Positions 8,643 to 11,793 of a DNA stretch of 11,793 nt are shown here, one piece after another. Position 1 is the stretch's first letter; each line of letters opens with the position of its first letter. The stretch comes from Rhodospirillales bacterium (GTDB lineage Bacteria > Pseudomonadota > Alphaproteobacteria > Rhodospirillales > Casp-alpha2), in NCBI GenBank assembly GCA_016187325.1, contig JACPJY010000025.1, positions 1 through 11,793 of the forward strand. Reading direction: 5' to 3'. Made by a program: the position numbers and the translations under genes. Under the pieces are notes generated by a model. The model was not told where the DNA came from. It ran no database searches and was given only the letters and a program-made list of their open reading frames with translations.

Positions 8643-9884
8643 ATGCTCGACAGCGAGTATTACGACGAGCTGGAGATCCGCGATCCCGAGGAACGCGAGC
8701 TGCAGCTGTTCGAGGCGTTCGGCCGCCACCTCGTCGCGGCGCGCGCGGATGCTCCCTATTTTGCCGAGCTGTTCAAGGACGTCGGCACCGGCGACGTGAA
8801 GACCCGCCGCGATCTGGAAAAGCTGCCGATCACCCGCAAGTCGGACCTGCACGAACTGCAGAAGAGGAAGCCGCCGTTCGCCGGCATGACGACGATTGCG
8901 ACCGCCAACCTTAGGCGCATCTACCAGTCGCCGGGACCGACCTACGACGTCGAGGCCACCGGCAAGGACTGGTGGGGGCTCGGGCGGTCGCTGTACGCCG
9001 CCGGCGTGCGCCCCGGCGACATCGTCCACAACTCGTTCTCCTATCACCTGACGCCGGCGGCGATGATGGTGGAGGGCGGCGCCGAGGCGATCGGCTGCGC
9101 GGTGATCCCGGGCGGCACCGGGCACACCGACCAGCAGGTGCAGGCGATGGCCCACATCGGCGCCACCGCCTACGCCGGCACGCCGTCGTTCCTGAAGATC
9201 CTGCTCGACCGCGCGGGCGAGCTCGGCCTTGACGTGTCGAGCGTCACCAAGGCGATCGGCGGCGGCGAGGCGTTGCCGAAGGCGCTCAGGGACGAATTCG
9301 CCGTCCGCGGCGTTACCGCGCTCAACTGCTACGCGTCGGCCGACCTCGGGTTGATCGCCTACGAATCGAAGGCGATGCAGGGCCTGATCGTGGACGAGCG
9401 CCTGATCATCGAGATCGTTCACCCCGGCACCGGCGAGCAGCTGCCAGCGGGCGAGGTCGGCGAGGTCGTCGCCACCACGCTCAATCGCGACTATCCGCTG
9501 ATCCGCTTCGCCACCGGCGATCTCTCCGCGGTGATGCCGGGCGCGAGCCCGTGCGGGCGCACCAACATGCGGCTCAAGGGCTGGATGGGCCGCGCCGACC
9601 AGACGACCAAGGTCAAGGGCATGTTCGTGCATCCGGCACAAATCGCCGAGGTGGTGAAACGCCACCCGGAGATCGCCAAGGCGCGCCTGGTGGTCGAGCA
9701 AAAGGACGGCCACGACGTGATGACGCTCCACTGCGAAACCGGCGACGAGGGTGCGGCGCTGGCCGAATCGGTGGCCGAAACGCTGACGGCGGTGACCGGG
9801 CTTGCCGGCGCGGTCAGGCTGATGAGGCCGGGCGGGCTCGCCAACGACGGCAAGGTGATCGAGGACAAGCGCAGCCTGGGCTAA
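8643..9884 (+). CDS. PaaK-like adenylate-forming protein with degenerate ATP-binding P-loop
   Basis: A 413-residue member of the phenylacetate-CoA ligase-like branch of the adenylate-forming superfamily, close to PaaK length (about 430-440). Family features include PYFAELFKDVG and LEKLPITRKSDL near the N-terminus, YASADLG from Y230 in the acceptor-motif position, PLIRFATGDLS with D293, GRADQTTKVKGMFVHPAQI at the hinge, and a C-terminal NDGKVIEDKR with lysine K404. The Ser/Thr/Gly-rich P-loop expected near residue 95 (SSGTTGKP in PaaK) reads QSPGPTYDVE instead, lacking the usual Thr-Thr-Gly-Lys. Either ATP is bound differently or the protein is not a conventional ligase. It starts 22 nt after livF with only a weak Shine-Dalgarno and is probably the last operon gene. 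A role in activating or handling the imported acid is inferred from position; phenylacetate specificity should not be assumed. Confidence 0.85.
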   Translation: MLDSEYYDELEIRDPEERELQLFEAFGRHLVAARADAPYFAELFKDVGTGDVKTRRDLEKLPITRKSDLHELQKRKPPFAGMTTIATANLRRIYQSPGPTYDVEATGKDWWGLGRSLYAAGVRPGDIVHNSFSYHLTPAAMMVEGGAEAIGCAVIPGGTGHTDQQVQAMAHIGATAYAGTPSFLKILLDRAGELGLDVSSVTKAIGGGEALPKALRDEFAVRGVTALNCYASADLGLIAYESKAMQGLIVDERLIIEIVHPGTGEQLPAGEVGEVVATTLNRDYPLIRFATGDLSAVMPGASPCGRTNMRLKGWMGRADQTTKVKGMFVHPAQIAEVVKRHPEIAKARLVVEQKDGHDVMTLHCETGDEGAALAESVAETLTAVTGLAGAVRLMRPGGLANDGKVIEDKRSLG

Positions 9885-9941
9885 GGCATGCCACCCGGAA
9901 CCCCGCGGTTTTCCGCCCTTGCCCGGCCCCTTCCAGCCGCC

Positions 9942-9970
9942 CCGACAATTCCTTAACCTGTACATAAATT
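9942..9970 (+). promoter_or_regulatory. Candidate sigma-70-type promoter for the five-hairpin RNA
   Basis: CCGACA (9942-9947) matches four of six bases of TTGACA and TAAATT (9965-9970) matches four of six of TATAAT, with an optimal 17-bp spacer. The -10 lies in the most A/T-rich part of the gap. It would start transcription near 9977, just before the first hairpin at 9981. The match is moderate, and the agreement with the hairpin array is the main argument. Confidence 0.4.
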
Positions 9971-9976
9971 CGCCAC

Positions 9977-10108
9977 ATTTGCCGGCTGTAATGCCGGCCA
10001 TAGACCTCCTCGTCTATAAACCAGAGACCCCCTCTCTGGTCCCCCTATCGGCATCCATGTATGCCGAAACTCGACGGCCGGACCGGCAACGGACCGGCCG
10101 TTTTTTTT
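9977..10108 (+). ncRNA. Candidate structured small RNA: five tandem hairpins ending in an intrinsic terminator
   Basis: No coding frame is credible here, yet five perfect stems follow one another. They are H1 GCCGGC/GCCGGC (9981-9998, loop TGTAAT); H2 ATAGAC/GTCTAT (10000-10017, loop CTCCTC); H3 ACCAGAGA/TCTCTGGT (10020-10040, loop CCCCC); H4 TCGGCAT/ATGCCGA (10048-10067, loop CCATGT); and H5, the terminator (10075-10108). A CCTCCTC stretch at 10005-10011, mostly the H2 loop, is complementary to Shine-Dalgarno sequences, and a second C5 run is single-stranded between H3 and H4. Loops of this kind are known in several alphaproteobacterial trans-acting sRNAs; I cannot assign this one to a named family. 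The 5' end is inferred from a candidate promoter. Alternatives are a leader or attenuator of ccmA, or the 3' UTR of the ligase-transporter operon. Structure is certain at sequence level; function is inferred. Confidence 0.6.
10075..10108 (+). terminator. Strong Rho-independent terminator with GNRA-capped stem
   Basis: CGGCCGG (10075-10081) pairs with CCGGCCG (10094-10100). Inside, a single A-A mismatch is followed by CCG/CGG closing a GCAA tetraloop (10086-10089), and eight T residues follow at 10101-10108. This is a textbook intrinsic terminator on the plus strand. It would end the small RNA and also any read-through from the upstream operon before ccmA. Confidence 0.9.
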
Positions 10109-10206
10109 CGCCGCCGCCGTGGTCAATGCCGGGCGATTCTTCTTTTTCCGGGCGAAGTGCGATAGGTTGCCTCGGCGCGCGGCTCAAGCCGCTCCGGGAG
10201 CCTCGA
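10109..10206 (+). promoter_or_regulatory. ccmA upstream region (promoter expected, only weak match seen)
   Basis: After the strong terminator, ccmABC needs its own start signal in these 98 bases or read-through from upstream. The best pair I see is TTCTTC (10137-10142), 17 bp, then CGATAG (10160-10165), which is a poor match. A small hairpin, GCGGCT-CA-AGCCGC (10179-10192), lies just before the ccmA Shine-Dalgarno GGGAG (10196-10200) and could affect initiation. Confidence 0.25.
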
Positions 10207-10845
10207 TTGACGCGATTCTCCGGCCACCATCTGGTTTGTTTCCGCGGCGAGCGGACGGTTTTCGAGAACCTCGACTTCGAGCTCGCCGATGGCGGCGCGC
10301 TGGTGCTGCGCGGTCCCAACGGCTCCGGCAAGTCGAGCCTCTTAAGGCTAATGGCCGGGCTGGCGCGGCCCTTATCGGGGGCGCTCGCCTGGGACAACGA
10401 GGCCGTCGCCGACGACGCAGAAGCGCACCACCGCCGCCTGCATTACGTCGGCCACGCCGATCCGGTGAAGCCGGCCCTCACGGTGGCCGAAAATTTGCGC
10501 TTCTGGGCGGCGTTGCGCGGCGACGGCGCGGCGGTTGCTTCGGCGGCGGTAGGCCGCGCGCTTGACGGCTTCGGCATCGCGCATCTCGCCGATCTGCCGG
10601 GCCGGTACCTGTCGGCCGGGCAGCGGCGGCGGGTCAACCTCGCCCGCGTGCTGGCGTCCGCGGCGGCGTTGTGGCTGCTCGACGAGCCGGCGACGGCGCT
10701 GGACGACTCCGGCGTCGCCTGCCTCAGGGAGGCGATGGCGACGCACCGGGCGCGCGGCGGCATGGTGGTGACATCGGCGCACGCCGACCCGCTGCTCGCC
10801 GGCGGCCGCGAGTTGGATCTCTCGCAATTCCGGGCCGCGTCATGA
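10207..10845 (+). CDS. ccmA: Cytochrome c maturation ATP-binding protein CcmA
   Basis: ATPase of the CcmABCD complex, which releases heme-loaded CcmE for c-type cytochrome assembly. The 212-residue length is normal for CcmA. It has Walker A GPNGSGKS at 36-43, the signature LSAGQRRR beginning at L135, Walker B WLLDEPATALD with D159-E160, and the switch histidine H192 in SAHAD. The HYVGHADPVKPALTVAENLRFW segment is typical of CcmA. The start is TTG 10207 with GGGAG at 6-nt spacing. The frame remains open far upstream through the terminator, but that extension has no homology and would cross the hairpin array. The stop overlaps the ccmB start (ATGA), implying translational coupling. It lies on the plus strand, 322 bases after the PaaK-like gene. 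Confidence 0.95.
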   Translation: MTRFSGHHLVCFRGERTVFENLDFELADGGALVLRGPNGSGKSSLLRLMAGLARPLSGALAWDNEAVADDAEAHHRRLHYVGHADPVKPALTVAENLRFWAALRGDGAAVASAAVGRALDGFGIAHLADLPGRYLSAGQRRRVNLARVLASAAALWLLDEPATALDDSGVACLREAMATHRARGGMVVTSAHADPLLAGGRELDLSQFRAAS

Positions 10846-11507
10846 GCGGCTTCCTGACCATCGTCGGCCGCGATTTGCGGCTCGCGCTCCGCCAAGGCGT
10901 GGACAGCCTGATGGTGGTGATGTTTTTCGTCATCGCCGTGGTGCTGTTTCCGTTCGGCGTCGGGCCGGAGCCCAACGTGCTGGCCCGCATCGCCGGCGGC
11001 GTCATCTGGGTGGCGGCGCTGTTGGCCTCGATGCTGTCGCTGGAGCGGCTGTTCCAGACCGACTACGAGGACGGCAGTCTGGAATTATTGGCGCTGCAGC
11101 CGGTCGCCCTCGAGGCGACGGTGATCGCCAAGGTCACAGCGCATTGGCTGACCACCGGGCTGCCGTTGATCGTGGCGGCGCCGCTGCTGGCGGTGCTGAT
11201 GAACCTGCCGCGCGACGGCTTCGTCGTGCTTGTATCGGCGCTCGCGCTCGGCACGCCGACGCTGAGTCTGATCGGCGCCATCGGCGCGGCGCTGATTCTG
11301 GGCTCGCGGCGCGGCGGCATCCTGCTGGCGCTGTTGGTGCTGCCGCTGTTCATCCCGGTGCTGATCTTCGGCGTCGGCGCCGTCGAGGCGGCGCTCGGCG
11401 GCTTCCCGGCGCGGCCCCAACTATTGATCCTGGCGGCGCTGCTGCTGGCGGCCCTGCCGCTCTGCCCGTGGGTGGGCGCGGCGGCGATCCGCCAAGCCTT
11501 CGACTGA
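10842..11507 (+). CDS. ccmB: Cytochrome c maturation membrane protein CcmB
   Basis: Inner-membrane partner of CcmA in the heme-handling ABC-type complex. It is 221 residues, the usual length for CcmB, with about six membrane segments by eye. The conserved CcmB stretch LERLFQTDYEDGSLELLAL occurs near residues 67-85, and LPLFIPVLIFGVGAVEAAL lies in the second half, both diagnostic. The ATG at 10842 overlaps the ccmA stop by 4 nt. No strong Shine-Dalgarno precedes it, fitting coupling to ccmA. ccmC follows after 20 nt. Confidence 0.95.
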   Translation: MSGFLTIVGRDLRLALRQGVDSLMVVMFFVIAVVLFPFGVGPEPNVLARIAGGVIWVAALLASMLSLERLFQTDYEDGSLELLALQPVALEATVIAKVTAHWLTTGLPLIVAAPLLAVLMNLPRDGFVVLVSALALGTPTLSLIGAIGAALILGSRRGGILLALLVLPLFIPVLIFGVGAVEAALGGFPARPQLLILAALLLAALPLCPWVGAAAIRQAFD

Positions 11508-11527
11508 CGGCGCGGCGGGAGCCCCCG

Positions 11528-11793
11528 ATGGCCAATTTCTTTCACCGTTACGGCAATCCTGGGCGGTTTTTGCGTTTGGCTTTTCCGGCTGGCGTCGGCG
11601 ATCGAGCCGTGGCTGAAGTGGGGGACGGTGGGGTTGCTGGTTGTGGGGCTGTATCTGGGGCTGGTTGGCTCGCCGGCCGACTACCAGCAGGGCGACAGCG
11701 TGCGCATCATGTATATCCATGTGCCGGCGGCGTGGATGGCGTTGTTTTGTTATTCGGCGCTGGCCGGCGCTTCCGCAGTTGCCTTGATCTGGA
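11528..11793 (+). CDS. ccmC: Heme transporter CcmC, N-terminal part, with apparent frameshift (3' end outside window)
   Basis: CcmC handles heme at the periplasmic side of the inner membrane and attaches it to CcmE. ATG 11528 has Shine-Dalgarno GGGAG (11518-11522) and begins MANFFHRYGNPGRFLRLA, a convincing CcmC N-terminus. The continuing homology, from SAIEPWLKWG through GSPADYQQGDSVRIMYIHVPAAWMALFCY, is in the next frame, shifted by +1 nt. That frame includes the conserved heme-linked His of the HVPAA motif (codon 11718-11720). The switch must lie between about 11574 and 11600. The downstream frame has no ATG, GTG or TTG start between the ccmB stop and 11628. One or 13 extra bases would explain it. 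Either the gene is broken or the sequence has an indel error. The original frame stays open to the window edge, so it would give a nonsense C-terminus. Confidence 0.85.
   Translation, partial: MANFFHRYGNPGRFLRLAFPAGVGDRAVAEVGDGGVAGCGAVSGAGWLAGRLPAGRQRAHHVYPCAGGVDGVVLLFGAGRRFRSCLDL

Noticed and set aside
9905..9916. GCGG-TTTT-CCGC hairpin after the PaaK-like gene as operon terminator
   Set aside because: The stem is only 4 bp and no T-tract follows. The strong terminator at 10075-10108 is the credible transcription end.
9919..10206. Upstream extension of the ccmA reading frame by about 96 codons
   Set aside because: It would run through the hairpin array and terminator and has no CcmA homology. 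TTG 10207 has a well-spaced Shine-Dalgarno and gives a normal-length protein.

Overview
The window is high-GC chromosomal DNA from a proteobacterium, most likely an alphaproteobacterium. The evidence is strong G/C third-position bias, frequent TTG starts, and aconitase A and ccmABC cytochrome c maturation genes in one neighbourhood, an association I recall from alphaproteobacteria such as Bradyrhizobium. Genus cannot be fixed from the sequence alone. No mobile element, tRNA, rRNA, CRISPR array or phage gene was seen.

Layout. (1) 1-1138, minus strand: the N-terminal 379 codons of aconitase A (acnA), running off the left edge. (2) 1139-1525: a divergent intergenic region with two inverted repeats and only weak promoter candidates. 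(3) 1526-9884, plus strand: seven tightly packed genes that look like one operon. They are a long-chain-type acyl-CoA synthetase (COG1022-like), the five parts of a LIV/HAAT-family ABC importer (LivG ATPase, LivH and LivM permeases, periplasmic binding protein, LivF ATPase), and a PaaK-like adenylate-forming protein whose ATP-binding P-loop is not recognisable. (4) 9885-10206: a non-coding gap holding five consecutive perfect hairpins. The last is an excellent intrinsic terminator, and a weak sigma-70-like promoter sits at the right distance upstream, so this is a candidate structured small RNA of about 130 nt with a CCUCCUC anti-Shine-Dalgarno motif. (5) 10207-11793, plus strand: ccmA, ccmB and the start of ccmC, the heme-handling transporter genes for c-type cytochrome biogenesis. 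The ccmC start shows an apparent frameshift.

How it fits together. The importer operon reads as a capture, import and CoA-activation module for a carboxylic acid. The periplasmic protein binds the substrate, LivHM with LivG and LivF import it, and one or both ligase-family proteins convert it to a CoA thioester. The substrate could be a fatty, branched or aromatic acid; the sequence does not say which. CcmAB and CcmC belong to the separate pathway that delivers heme to CcmE. The hairpin RNA and its terminator lie exactly between the two operons.

Main points for a second look: the five-hairpin RNA candidate, the PaaK-like protein without a P-loop, the transporter flanked by two different ligase families, the ccmC frameshift, and the apparent separation of acnA from ccm by the transporter cassette.
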